Shown: positions 20,600 to 31,388 of the stretch, piece by piece
How the letters are laid out: the number at the start of each line of letters is the position of its first letter
How positions within the stretch are numbered: the stretch's first letter is position 1
NCBI GenBank assembly: GCA_030323885.1
Contig: CM059191.1
Span: 102,720,292-102,784,291 of the forward strand
DNA from: Branchipolynoe longqiensis
Lineage: Eukaryota > Annelida > Polychaeta > Phyllodocida > Polynoidae
Length of the DNA: 64,000 nucleotides
Direction: 5' to 3'
Notes under the pieces: generated by a model
What the model was told of the DNA's origin: nothing
The model's input: only the letters and a program-made list of their open reading frames with translations
Database searches by the model: none
Made by a program: the position numbers and the translations under genes

Positions 20600-20850
20600 A
20601 ACGAATAGTAAAAACCACAATCCCGCCGCCATGGACTGGACGGTGTTGCGGCGGGATTGTGGCCTGCGGCATTGCAATTTTTCAAAATTAAGATAACTTC
20701 AACTTAAAACAATCACAACTCGTTGCGGCGAGGAAAAAATTGTACAGTCACCTTAAGGTGACCGCAACTCACCGTATGGTTACCATCTGGTCTGGCCAAT
20801 GTGGCAACTTACGGTCGCCACAAGCATGCCATAGCGCCTTTGTCACTAAG
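20600..20850. repeat. E11-related element with 15 bp perfect stem
   Basis: Contains a perfect 15 bp inverted repeat, CCACAATCCCGCCGC at 20615-20629 and its complement at 20648-20662, with an 18 bp loop. It also shares GCGGTC, GGTCTGGCC and TTAAGATAAC-type words with the element at 41956-42465. It abuts repeat X at 20852. Its ends were not resolved. Confidence 0.5.
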
Positions 20851-20851
20851 G

Positions 20852-21010
20852 CTTTAGTTTAGTTTGAAGTGACTTTCATTTTAAATGTCCAACTTTGGAG
20901 ATATTTAAGTGCAACCATTGATTTTGACAACCATGCCAAAACTATGGCACCGTAGACTTCAGTAGTAACGGGTTCTATTAACTTGACTTATCATGACCTT
21001 CTAGGTGACC
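20852..21010 (-). repeat. interspersed repeat X, copy 2
   Basis: Reverse-strand partial copy of the repeat at 475-785, sharing the 'agtttgaagt' and 'ggttctattaa' blocks. Confidence 0.6.
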
Positions 21011-21155
21011 TTCAATGTTGGCATCTCTGTGCTAGCAGTATTTTGTTGTTGTTCATGTATAATTTCCAAGTCTGTTTTACAGTTTTGGAAACAGACATTT
21101 TCTAATCAAGTGAAGGTATAATATGCACCGCTCAGACTTGATGAGGTGATGTTTA

Positions 21156-21635
21156 AGGCTCTGTCACACCTCACCGGATTGGGAAAGCGGAAAGAATCCA
21201 AACAAAGTCTGTTGGTATCCGGCAAAGTCTGGTTTGTGTCTGTTGCATATCCGTTGATATCCGGCCTGAATCCGTTACAAGTTTTGAGCATGCACAAAAC
21301 GTGTATCGGATTGTGCCAGACTGACCTATGCAGTTATTATCCGTTAACGTCCGTTCCCTGTCCTTTCCCCGTCCGTTGTCCGTCCATTCCCTCCGGTTAT
21401 ATATCCATTACACGTCCTTTGCCATTTGTTGTAGTCCTTTTTGTATTCTAAATTGTCCATTGATCGTTAGATAGTTAGCAACCGTTACCGTCTGTAGCCC
21501 ATCCGTTACCGACTGTTACCCGGCCATTACCATCCATTACATAATCGATACATTTCAAGTCCGAATAACACCGGACTAGAATATTCTTTGCCCGGTTCTG
21601 TCCGTTGCTCAATCCGCCATAGTGTGACAGGCGCT
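21156..21635. mobile_element. Harbinger-like MITE E3 (TTA target duplication)
   Basis: 480 bp with ends AGGCTCTGTCACAC / GTGTGACAGGCGCT and TTA on both sides (21153-21155 and 21636-21638). The interior is a patchwork of a TATCCGTT/GTCCGTT word in both orientations. No protein is encoded. A 3 bp TTA target with 14 bp ends of this kind is characteristic of PIF/Harbinger non-autonomous elements; the family assignment is inference. Confidence 0.75.
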
Positions 21636-21638
21636 TTA

Positions 21639-22252
21639 CCTTTTGCTGGTTACTGGTACAAGCAAGAAGTAAATGGTACAAGTTACATATAAAGGTAATC
21701 CAAATTATTTCTAGAACTGAAGAAACCAAAGCATGAAAACAAATAATGAATGAACAAAAAACAAGAAACATATATTTTTAAGACGAAACTAAATATTTTT
21801 ATTTAAATATCATTAAATAAATTTCATTCACACATCATCTCAACAACATCATCACGTAACTGTACAAAATTCCCGAGAACCTTTTGCGTTTTACTCATAA
21901 ATATACAAAACAAAAACAATAAAAAAGTGTGGGTGGGGGGTCAGGTCGAAGGTTTCGGGGTGTACTTTAAGGATCTGGTCATATAATTTTACCAAGTATT
22001 CCTTATATGAATATGTTATGTACTTTAATGACAGATCTCACTTACAGTTGGCTAGTTGCATTAAACCCAGTAGGTCGGATTGGTCTGTCCAGCACCAGTA
22101 TACTGAGTATCCCATAGCTATTAATAATACTCACTGCAATGTGGGGGATATCGCACGATACCGGACGTGGCGTGGTTTGAAATTGACTTTTGTTCCCAGT
22201 TCTGCTCTTTGTTTATTTCTGAGTATGGTTTTCTGTCTTGGTCACATCACAG
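21639..22252. other. unannotated
   Basis: AT-rich with no recognisable repeat or gene. Confidence 0.35.
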
Positions 22253-22775
22253 TGTAAAATACTCCGATATAAAAGCATTGGTGGGGGAATGCAAATGTTC
22301 TATTATGAAACAGGTATACATGGCCAGGTGCATAGATGTGTTTATGTAGTTGCTGGTGGTACTTGATTGATAGGTAAATAGACATAGTGGTGCTGGCAGG
22401 ACTGTGTGTAAGGGGCACTCAGAGCCCTACACACTACCCCCTCCCCCCTCTGCTAGTCAGGATCACCACACTCAGCCTCAAGGCAGATGGTGGCCAGGAG
22501 AGCCACACAGCTTGGTGGTGGTGGGCAGATCACTGGTAACGATGGGGACCAGGAATGCTGGATCCCTATTGGTAGAGCTAAGAATGCTTGTTTCTCATTG
22601 GGAGAATGGGGTGGGGTGATACTCTACACTGAATCCATGTACCATATAAATACTAAACCAGCGGGCTAGACTCTCTCTCTTCTTTCACACTTTATACTCT
22701 TCCTTTCTCTTTGCCTGTATTGATTTCACTATAGCCTTGCCTACACAACCACATATTCGAGCAGTAGACTTTACA
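22253..22775 (+). mobile_element. LTR family A with adjoining primer-binding site
   Basis: 523 bp, TGTAAAATACTCCGAT...ACTTTACA. Unlike the solo copies it is followed by element internal sequence: a 3 bp spacer (TAC), then TGGTGACCACGACGAG at 22779-22794. This differs by one base from the complement of the tRNA-Arg 3' end seen at 44042-44084. This copy shows that the ~520 bp unit is a 5' LTR. Internal sequence is recognisable for only about 40 bp; no gag or pol follows. Confidence 0.85.
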
Positions 22776-22778
22776 TAC

Positions 22779-22794
22779 TGGTGACCACGACGAG
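22779..22794 (+). other. tRNA-Arg-type primer binding site
   Basis: TGGTGACCACGACGAG directly downstream of the family A LTR. The equivalent sites beside the LTRs at 35606 and 55816 are TGGTGACCATGACGAG and TGGTAACCACGACGAG (sense strand). Confidence 0.75.
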
Positions 22795-23043
22795 TGGTAA
22801 AACTATTAGCGAAATAGCAAAATAGCGAATGGTAGACAGGAAGTATTAGTTGGAGGAAGCATTCAACTTTACTTCATGGAGACCTAGTCTTTGCAACAGT
22901 GTGCGCTAATGTTGACTTTACAGTGAGTGCACAGTTTTCCAAAAAAAGATGTTATACTTTTTGATTTGTAAATTCCAGAGTGGCAGCACTGATGTTAAAC
23001 CTTGCTCCATTTAACTTGTATTTTATTCTGACTACATGAATAG

Positions 23044-23164
23044 AATGACGAGGAACATGACGTAGGGATGGATCCCATGCTGCTTGTGAACCTCTGCGCA
23101 AGAATTCCATTGTTTATTTGGTTCGGTTTCACCGCCATGGTATTGGCAGGTACTCTGGTGATAG
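23044..23164 (+). CDS. candidate internal exon of a membrane protein (unidentified)
   Basis: A 121 bp open stretch bounded by an acceptor-like sequence (pyrimidine-rich tract, CTGAC branch-like word, TAG at 23041-23043) and a donor GTGAGA at 23165. A second possible donor GTACTC lies 16 bases upstream. The encoded peptide starts NDEEHDVGMDPMLLVNLCAR and continues into a hydrophobic segment of about 25 residues (IPLFIWFGFTAMVLAGTLVI) that looks like a transmembrane helix. Codon choice is more G/C-rich than the surroundings and none of the window's repeats cover it. I do not recognise the protein, and a single short exon with no partner nearby may be chance. Confidence 0.3.
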
Positions 23165-23892
23165 GTGAGAATGGTTTCCTTTTTTTAAAGATTTTGTTAG
23201 AAATGTTATTACAGTTGAATTTTGTATTTCCGCATATGGATAATGGATGAGATGATGAGATGGTATGAACAATATCGACAGTAGCAGTTTGAAATCGGGC
23301 ATTGCAAATATTATGGGGGTCTTATTTTGTACATGTAGACTTGAGAATAATCATTTACCTTGGGAATATATAATTGATTTGCTGATTTTCTTGACGATTT
23401 ATACTGCCTATCATATAAGTCTGAATAGACTTTGTTTTTAACATTAGACAGTTTGTCGATAGAAAGCCCCAGCCTACACTTTTACTGGTTGTCTAGCCAT
23501 GTAAAAATGAAAATCTAGGGAATAGCCACGGTACAGTATTGACAGTTTAAATAGAGATCTGTGTACAAACTTCCCCAATAACTTTGTTTCATACAACATC
23601 GTTTTGCGATATCATCATTGAGGGAATAAAAAGACTCGCTAATGTATGAGGGGGTTATTTAAAATTCAAGGTCTACTTTCGATAGGTTTCACTTACGTTG
23701 TTTCACTTAAGGTTGTGGTTTTCGGGAACTACGAGGTTGATAATTACACTAGAACAGTCAAAGTATGATAATTCACGACACGACAAGGGGACTACATGGG
23801 ATGGGTTTATTCAATAAACGGCCCTAAGGCCAACGTTAGTGCCTCAGAGGCGTTCTACTTACAGTTTGTGTGTTACAGAGGTATTCAAAGTC
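23165..23892. other. unannotated
   Basis: No repeat family or further exon candidate was found downstream of the candidate exon. Confidence 0.3.
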
Positions 23893-24016
23893 ATCAATAA
23901 AGGTTACAGTGGTAATATAATGGTGTAATCAATCAAGTGCTTATAAAAGTAGTCATCGATCAAGGTTACAGTGGTAATATAATGGTGTAATCAATCAAGT
24001 GCTTATTAAAGTAGTC
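23893..24016 (+). repeat. tandem duplication, ~60 bp x2
   Basis: Two nearly identical units each contain 'aggttacagtggtaatat' and 'caatcaagtgcttat'. The GC-richer stretch 24160-24380 that follows has no recognised feature. Confidence 0.8.
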
Positions 24017-24439
24017 ATGCGTATAATTCAAGTGAGTTAGAGGTGGGGGTTACAGGAGATGAGGGAAGTAATGTAATAATAGGATAAGAAACAATAACTG
24101 TTCGTCAAACATAGGAAATCAGGCTCTCTCAACCCTACTAGGTGTCCTTTTTTTGTAGGGATGGGTGGGCGGCCGAGAAAGCTGGTGGTTGTCGTCGGTC
24201 CGGCATCTGGAGTCGATGTGGCGGTGAGGTGTCTGGGTAGTTTTATATCTACCCGGAGCGGCGAGATCTCATGAGGGGGGGTGAGATCGCGCGAGACGAG
24301 AGTGGGTCTCGGGGACCCGGCAGGGGGTTTCGTGGGTTTCGAGTTTGAATCCAGGTGGCGCCACCATCCCTGTAGTCCCCCGTTCGCGCGCAAATTACCC
24401 ATGTTGCTGAACATGTACAATGTCACATGTTCTGCGCCT

Positions 24440-24810
24440 AAGTTAAAGTTTCATAGTCCGATGAAAACATTAAATTTTCAAAGCCAAAACACTAATGTAG
24501 ATTTGAATCTACATATATCTTATTTAAATATTGATGCACTTATTAAGCATTTTTTACCACATAGAAGGGAATACAAAGTCCATTTAATAGAACCTGTTAC
24601 TACAGAAGCTTATGGTGGCAGAGCTTTGGCGTGCTTGCCAACATTAATTTGGCATGTTTGCAATTCAAATATCTTAAAAGTTAGCCATTTAAAATGAAAG
24701 TTACTTCAAACTAAAGTAAGATAGATTATAACAATCAACCTAATATATTTATCTAAGAAAATAACATAAACTCAAAACCATGGGACTCTGCAACTTTAAA
24801 AAACTGAGTC
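24440..24810 (+). repeat. interspersed repeat X, copy 3
   Basis: The most complete uninterrupted copy of repeat X in this orientation. It runs from 'catagtccgatgaaaa' through 'aacctgttacta' to 'ctctgcaactttaa'. The only longish open frame overlapping it (24281-24697) is chance. Confidence 0.65.
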
Positions 24811-24939
24811 GACCATCGATAGCTAGATGCAGCCTCAAAGTATGTTACTTTTCAGTTACCCGTAGATGGGACAGCGGGCCCTTCTAGTATTATTCCGAAT
24901 TTATGGCCCAACTATTAATGACAAATACTGGATGCCGTG

Positions 24940-25175
24940 GCACAATCCATAGAGCACAAGCTCCCCTTTTGGAACGTTGGGCCTGGAAAAAGTGGGTGAG
25001 TCAAACCGATGACTGACCAAATTTATACTTGTCGATACCTACCCTGTCATTCGGCATTACTATGATATGGCAGGAACTGAATTGGTTAGTATCAGGATAA
25101 TGGGATTGAGTGGAATATTGGGTCATGGTGATGGTGGCCTGATAGGCCAGTGGGGCAGCACTATAAAGTGGGTTT
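24940..25175 (+). mobile_element. SINE-1 copy
   Basis: Contains the 'gagtcaaaccgatgac' block, 'tcaggataatggga', 'gggtcatggtgatgg' and 'gggcagcactataaag'. The tRNA-like head is degraded. The following 550 bases (25176-25727) hold nothing recognised. Confidence 0.75.
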
Positions 25176-25727
25176 ATTCCATTGACAATATATTACTGTC
25201 ATTTTGTGGTAATAATTAAGCAATAGATGTAAGAAATTCTGATATTGTCCAAATACTTCATTATTATTAGAAATAGGCGATTATCAAAAGAGAAAAGAAT
25301 CCAGTGAATCACCGTAATCTGTGATTTCTGTTTCATATATATTCTAGGAAATACAAATACGCTTGATAACAAAGTGCCTTCTATTGCAAATTTCATCCGA
25401 CCAGTCAAATGTGTGAAATACGGCCGCATTAAAAGTAGACCAAACTAATAAAACATATATATATTTGGTCTGTATTATGAACTATTTGTAGTTGAGTTTG
25501 ATGTAGGGTTTAATGCCTTTTTAAAACTGTATTCTCAATGTTTGGAGGTAATGGACAAGCAAACAGACTATCACAGAGAACATTTTGTCATATATGATAT
25601 GATGTTTTTAGTTGTTCATCACTACACTGACCGCAAGAGGCACCACCAGAATCTGTGTTGCTGATTTTCATCGGAATTGACCATCTCTTATATTCCCGGT
25701 CTCTGCTAACATTATACCTATGTACAT

Positions 25728-26010
25728 TTAAATTTCTTGTTTGTGATTCTGTAACGTTGTTCTTTTTTCCGGGGTGGCGTTGTTGGCCCCATGCCCAACC
25801 CCCAACCTGGAGGACCAGTTGCTGCTCTTAGTCTGTCCTTTACCATGAGACCTGCCCGGCCTGGTTAAACCTGCCAGGGGGCTAGTGCCAGCCGGTATAA
25901 CTCTCATAGGCATGGAGGCACACAAGCCTCCCCACCACGACAAGGTAGCAACAAATTGGGGGGAGCCCTTGTCCGTAGCCTATGCCCAAGGTTGGGCGGT
26001 AGGCGTAAGT
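25728..26010 (-). pseudogene. 5' region of an RTE-like LINE
   Basis: On the minus strand, two overlapping broken frames carry SWWGGLCASMPMRVIPAGTS and a G-rich leader ('gttgggggttgggcatgggg') that I recognise as the segment preceding the endonuclease start of RTE-type LINEs in many invertebrates. A GTAA microsatellite lies at 25998-26018. No endonuclease or RT motif follows, so only the 5' end of the element survives here. The assignment is from memory of the family and not from alignment. Confidence 0.5.
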
Positions 26011-26019
26011 AAGTAAGTA

Positions 26020-27109
26020 ACATTTAAATTGACTCCTTGCAGTAATAGTACTGGCAAACCGTGGATTGCCATCCGTAGTGGCCAGTTGGATTGGTATGAT
26101 TTCAATCCGAGGACCCCCTCCAAGTCCAAGTATGATCAGCTTACATCTTAACATGTTTATGTTTGTTTTTGCATATGATCAGATATGCCCCTGTACGTAC
26201 ACACATAGTTAATCATATGTTTAAGGCAATCGCGGAACAATTTACTTTTCTCACTTTAAATTGATGTCTTCAGTGATTGATTGGTGGTGATTCAATGCGC
26301 TTTCAGTACAATATTCCTGGTGCAAAGTCAGTACAATGTATTATTATGCCATTCTAGTTTTGCTGACAAATAACTCCATCACATTTAAATGTTTCAATAT
26401 AAACCCACACACCATTTTTAAATTTGTCTTAAATGACTGGTCAATTGTCTCAAACGGTGCAGCTAAAATTAAGCATGTTGGCGAGGCTAACATGGGTAAT
26501 TCGAGAACGAGGCCAGGTCTATTCCTCTCTTCCTGTTTTCTCCTTCTCCCTTACTCCGCTCACTTGCTGTTCTGCCACCGCGCTGTTCACTTCGCTTTCC
26601 CACCCACCTATCCTCTAACTGGGGGGTGAGCGCTGATTGGTTCTACACTCTACCTGCTCCTGGTTCTACCCTGAACTGCTCATCTTCACTTGGTCCCTGC
26701 AGGCCGCTTGGACTTGATCACATTTTCTGACATGGCATAGGGTTACTGCCACCCGCTTGCTCGACTTACCTGTGGGTCTGATTTATTTTTAATAAATTGT
26801 TTAATAATATCTGCTCTTGTTCTCCTCTTACTTATCTAGAGCTGAGTGAAGGGAATTACAGTGGTAATGCAACTTTCCCTTAAAGACGAACATTTCAAAT
26901 GTGAGTACCCTGCGACAGACAAGTGGATACTTGTTGTTCATCTGAAAAAGGTCTTTCTCAACTTTAGACGCTTAATTTTTCGTAGGTTATTCATAGCTAT
27001 TTGTTGTCCGCATCTTGCTTTGTATTCACCTGGAAAACTGTTGAAGACCCTTGAAAATAAAGTGATGTGTTCAAGTGCTTGAATACCCTTGAACATCATG
27101 ACGTGGTGT
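26020..27109. other. unannotated
   Basis: About 1.1 kb without a recognised repeat. Open frames at 26336-26629 and 26846-27082 show no domains. Confidence 0.3.
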
Positions 27110-27640
27110 AGAGTTGGTACCCGGAACTGTGGTTGTGCAAGTAGGCTGTAGGGAAATACGATACAGACAAGAAGAAAGAGAAAGTAAGAGTGAAGAAAGT
27201 AAGGGAAGGACAAGCCTTCTATCTTTATTTTTAGAGTACATAGGTTCCATGGTAGGGTATCGCACCACCCCTGTCACCCAATAGGAGAACAGCATTCCTA
27301 GTTTCCATGGCAACCAGTAGTCGTCCCACCACCAGTGGCTGTATGGCCACCACCAACACTGCCCTGGCTGCACCTCACAGCCTGATTGCATTGACCCCTA
27401 TTGGATTGGGTTGACCCCTGCTCAGGTAGAAGGGCCAGGTTCTGAGTGCCACTGCACTCAACCTGCTAGCACTCATTATGTCATCCACATTAACTCAGTA
27501 TATAATCCAACCTATACATATATATATACACACACATATATATATACCTATTTCACTTCGAATCCACAGGCCAGGCAAACAAATAACACATTACACAATT
27601 GCACGCCCCTGCCGTATATCAGAATATTTTAATGTGGTCT
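27110..27640 (-). mobile_element. LTR family A, diverged copy
   Basis: The left part ('actgtggttgtgcaagtaggc', 'gatacagacaagaagaaag') and the right part ('gccgtatatcagaatatttt') match the ends of family A. The middle contains an AC/AT microsatellite and diverged sequence around 27470-27600. Boundaries are approximate. Confidence 0.55.
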
Positions 27641-27665
27641 GTAAAAGCCTTGAAAATGATAATTA

Positions 27666-27983
27666 CTGTATTCTCGCGTGTTAACACCCTGGGCGTTTAC
27701 ATTTACTGATCACTTAAAAGGGGGACGGGGGGGGGGGGGGGCGGCATTTACCCACACAGGGGCGCTTAAGTGGTGGGCGTTTACGAAATATTGGTGAAGT
27801 GTTGTTTTTTTGTTGTTTTTTGTTGTTATTGAGGCTGTATTTATACTGTCCATAGCATATAAGCCCGGGTACCCAGGCTTGTTTTCAATGCTGGCCAGTT
27901 GTAGTGTTGGTGTTATCTTACCACGCAGTGGCTGCTGATAAGGTATTTGACTCACACATGGGCGTTAACCCGCGAGAATACGG
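27666..27983. mobile_element. TA-target TIR element
   Basis: 318 bp with ends CTGTATTCTCGCGTGTTAAC / GTTAACCCGCGAGAATACGG, flanked by TA. It contains a G homopolymer (about 27727-27742). An internal ~150 bp segment (27805-27955) recurs reversed at 60325-60475. No transposase is encoded. The TA duplication suits Tc1/mariner-type elements but does not prove it. Confidence 0.7.
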
Positions 27984-28229
27984 TATATGTAAAATAAAAT
28001 ATAAACGCCATACATTCTTTTATTGCCTTAATTATTTTATAAATATCTTCTGATGCGACAATCACATAACCTCAAGATCTAAGGCCAAATAATGGGTTGT
28101 TTTTTTTAATGGCGATCGTCCCCCTCCCCTTGCCTGACAAATATTCCGCCCCAGATTTTTAAATGACAATTTTCTTTTTTTGAACTGCTAAAAATGCGTT
28201 AGGCTAGCAGCAATTCAACTTTCATATCA

Positions 28230-28345
28230 ATTTTTAAGTCATTCGTTTGACTCGGCATGTGTTTGAACCCAATAGTTTGAATCCCACGACCTACCAGAAC
28301 GGGAGGTGCATGCTCAACTCATTCAGCCATCATGTTTGGTTACAA
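28230..28345 (-). mobile_element. SINE-1 head fragment
   Basis: Reverse-strand tRNA-like head of SINE-1, with words such as 'aagtcattcgtttgactcgg', 'gaatcccacgacctacca' and 'ctcaactcattcagccatc'. The sequence around it (27990-28640) has no other feature. Confidence 0.65.
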
Positions 28346-28654
28346 ATTACATCTACGTCATATGCCAGAAAAATGTTAATTATAAATATACACCTCCAAC
28401 CCAACCCTGATTTGTATGACCAAAAGGACGATCACCAATTTAAGTTTTTTTATTTTGCCTAATCGATAGCAATTAGCATTGTGATATTGGTAAAGAAAGC
28501 TTGAAAGGTACTGACATGTTGGTAAAGTTGGCCTGGAAAGTGCTTAGAAAAAATTCATAAATTGTGTTCTTCCTTCAAGTGTATAAATCCTGATGCATGT
28601 TAATTTGGCATTAAGGAGGTCAAATAAATTATTTTACTTGTTGTAGAATACCGC

Positions 28655-28880
28655 ACTCGGTGGTCGAATCGGTAGAGCGCAGGCCTCCCATGCGGGAGAT
28701 CGCGAGTCCAATTCCTGGTCGAGTCAAACCAATGACATACAAACTTGATACTTGTCGCTTCCTAGATGGACGCCTGGCTTTAATCTGTTAATAGGATAGG
28801 GCAAGGACTGGTTAGCTCAGTGTCAGGATAATGTGACTGAGTGTGATATTATTTCACGGTGTTGTCCCATGACCCAGGCT
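28655..28880 (+). mobile_element. SINE-1 copy with recognisable tRNA head
   Basis: The best-preserved tRNA-derived head among these SINEs. It has an A-box-like 'gtggtcgaatcggtagagcg', a 'gcctcccatgcgggagatcg' stem and a degenerate B box 'gcgagtccaattc'. The family body follows with 'tcaggataatgtgactgag', and the 3' tail is missing. Confidence 0.75.
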
Positions 28881-29488
28881 GGACCCGACCCCTCAGTTAC
28901 ACTGGGATATTTCATGAACAGAGGTGTGGGTGGGTGCGTGGGTGGGTGAAGTTGAGGTAGGGGCTGTAATGTAATCTAATTAGGTGTTTATTCGGTCATG
29001 TGAGGAACGGTCTAACTTTGGTCACATACTAGATATTGGCGGGAATCGAAAAACCCAGAGCGCCATATGGAGGTGATGCGGATTCCGAGGGACACCAGTT
29101 TGCCAGGGACACTTCCATTCAAATGCATTGTTAACGGCCGTGAGCAAATCTTCATACAGAAGAAGTCAAATATCTCCCAAATTACACCATCTAGAAACAA
29201 ATCGCTTGGTACACATATAGAAAACATCGTTACCATGAAGACTATATTAAATTTATAAGGTTAGGGTTCTTGAATTCTATTAATTTTATGATGCTATAAT
29301 ATTGTTTTCATTATTAATATTAGGAGATAATACACCATAATTGTTGTACATTGTCTTTGATGATACAGCAGGGCTAGGGAACCTGTCCCGGTTTGTTTCA
29401 ACGATACATCAGTCAGGATGGGCTAGGGCACCTATCCAATTACCATGTTTGCTGTATTTTACGGGAAAGCACTGAGTGGCACGTCTTG

Positions 29489-29846
29489 TCATACATTGTC
29501 TGGTATTATTAGCCAATGGTTTTTCTCCATCACATCTAGGCACATAATTACTTCATCCGGGTCCCTGGCTGCCAGAGCTGCAGGTACCACCGTCACCTCA
29601 ATGTCAGCAGCGGCCATCTGTATTGACAGCAGGAAGTTTGACAGTTCATCCACTGCCTTGTCCGCAATGGGAACTTTGCGAACTGATCTCTTGTGACGCA
29701 TCAAGTTTTTCCATTTCCGGTTGCGCTTCACTGAAACTCATCATTAATTCATGTGGAGTGGCAGCCGTGATTGTCATGCAGGGATGATAGATCTCCGCCA
29801 TTTCGCGGAATTCCACGATTTTCACTCCACTGCAATCCCGCAGCAC
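29489..29846 (-). pseudogene. unidentified ORF remnant
   Basis: Two overlapping minus-strand frames join by a frameshift near 29690-29730. The upstream part reads MLRDCSGVKIVEFREMAEIY, followed by a segment ending SEAQPEMEKLDASQE. The downstream part reads ADKAVDELSNFLLSIQMAAA, then further hydrophobic and charged alternation. Mixed helical composition and a single frameshift suggest a decayed coding sequence, possibly from a transposon. I do not recognise the family. Confidence 0.3.
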
Positions 29847-29964
29847 TAACAGCGTGTGTCAATGCACCGCAGCACTGTCAGCGTAGGCATGGGCGATAAC
29901 ACAGCCACAACAAGGACAGTTGGAGACTGTCCAAGGAGTGCATGTACTGACTGATTGGTTTGTT

Positions 29965-30260
29965 TGTTGTTATTGTACGTCCTAGCAACATCTAAGGTCA
30001 TATCAGGACGGGTACCGATTTGTGACAGTTCGCACTCATGGCGACTTTATAGTGCTGTCCCTCTGGGAAACCAGGCTGCTGGCACCATGACCTGGTATCC
30101 CACTCAGTCACATTATCCTGACATTGTGCACACCAGTCCTTGCCCTGTCCTAATAATGCCAAGCGCCTGGCTAGGAAGTGACAAGTATCAATTTTTAAGT
30201 CATTGGTTTGACTCGACCAGGGTTCGAACCCACGTCCCACGATCTACCAGCAAGGGTTGA
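29965..30260 (-). mobile_element. SINE-1 copy, near full length
   Basis: Full order on the minus strand: tRNA-like head (a CCAGGGTTCGAACCC palindrome covers the B box), body with 'cacattatcctgacat' on the plus strand, and the tail 'cgtcctagcaacatctaagg'. It is one of the two most complete SINE-1 copies. The following 590 bases (30265-30856) hold nothing recognised. Confidence 0.85.
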
Positions 30261-30856
30261 CTGATTGGTGGAATGGTGCTAGGATAGTGTTAGGACTAGG
30301 ATAATAGTGTATGGCACCTGAGTCAGGGAATTTACCACGATTCGCAGAAAGTGCTGAGCCTATGGGACAATATCAGCATTTCCAACTAAGAGTAACAGTC
30401 ATGTAACAGTCATCTAATAGAGGAGGATATGCAGCGATGAAAGGAGGATACCCAACCAGCTCTTACTTGGCCATTGGGTCAACTGAACAAGCCCTTTATT
30501 GAGAATACATTTTCAGAGTCATTTTTCCATTATTGATATGGTGTGATTCAAAAATGGGTGGTTGCATGGTAAATTTCAACCATGCTTCAAACACTTAATC
30601 TGTACTATACATAAATGAAATGTGTTACTTATGTCCGATTATGAAACTACTACTACATCTGATTTGCACTGAGAACTATCAGTGGGTTGTTTCCAGAAGT
30701 TGCACTCACTGGGTGGAACTAAATATAGCAAGTGATGCCAGTTGGGTCTTCCCGATTACTGCACTTATAATGCTTATGCTATAATATAATAAATACATTC
30801 TTTCTCTAATAGAGTGGTGGTCTCTTGTGTTTCCGAAATGTCTATATGTTGGGCCT

Positions 30857-31388
30857 TAAAGTCGCCGGCTATACCTCACCCAGATACAAACGAATCCATC
30901 ATCAAAAGCTCTCCAAACATACCTTTGCTTAGTTTGTTCAGTTCATGCCACTGAACATGTGGGAGGAGAGTTGAGGTATGTGATGTATGAATTACATCAT
31001 AGGTGGGATTCCCTCATCACATGACCTAGAGGGGTTCTCCACACACAGGGGTAGCCATGGCAACCACCAAGATGGCAGCCATAGAAAGCTCTCAATTCAA
31101 CTTTTAAAGTCTATTAATCTACATGATTTAATCAATTATTCACACAAAACGTAGCTGGTTATGATAAATATACATTTGAACTTTATATTTATCATTTTAG
31201 ATTGCAATTTCTAACATTTGTTTCTCTATATGGTTGTCTAAAAGTGTCAGTGCTGCTGGACTAAATAAAACACAACAGAAGAAAGCAATGTCAGCACTCT
31301 CCCCCCAGATATGTAGTTGCATAAACTGAAAACTGGCAAACATATGCTTGGAGAGCATTTGTCAGAGTGCGGGTAGTGTCGAACCTGG
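30857..31388 (+). mobile_element. long-TIR element H, copy 2 (uninterrupted)
   Basis: About 530 bp whose ends form a degenerate inverted repeat (CTCTCCAAACATACCTTTGC against CTCTCCAAGCATATGTTTGC). It corresponds base for base, reversed, to 11835-12023 plus 12526-12860. The TRIM insertion point falls near 31195-31205, where this copy is uninterrupted. Non-coding. Confidence 0.8.

Noticed and set aside
24037..24697. Opposing open frames of about 130 codons
   Set aside because: One runs into interspersed repeat X and neither shows a domain.
27727..27742. G homopolymer as a regulatory G-quadruplex
   Set aside because: It is a single uninterrupted G run inside a TIR element, more simply a slippage product.
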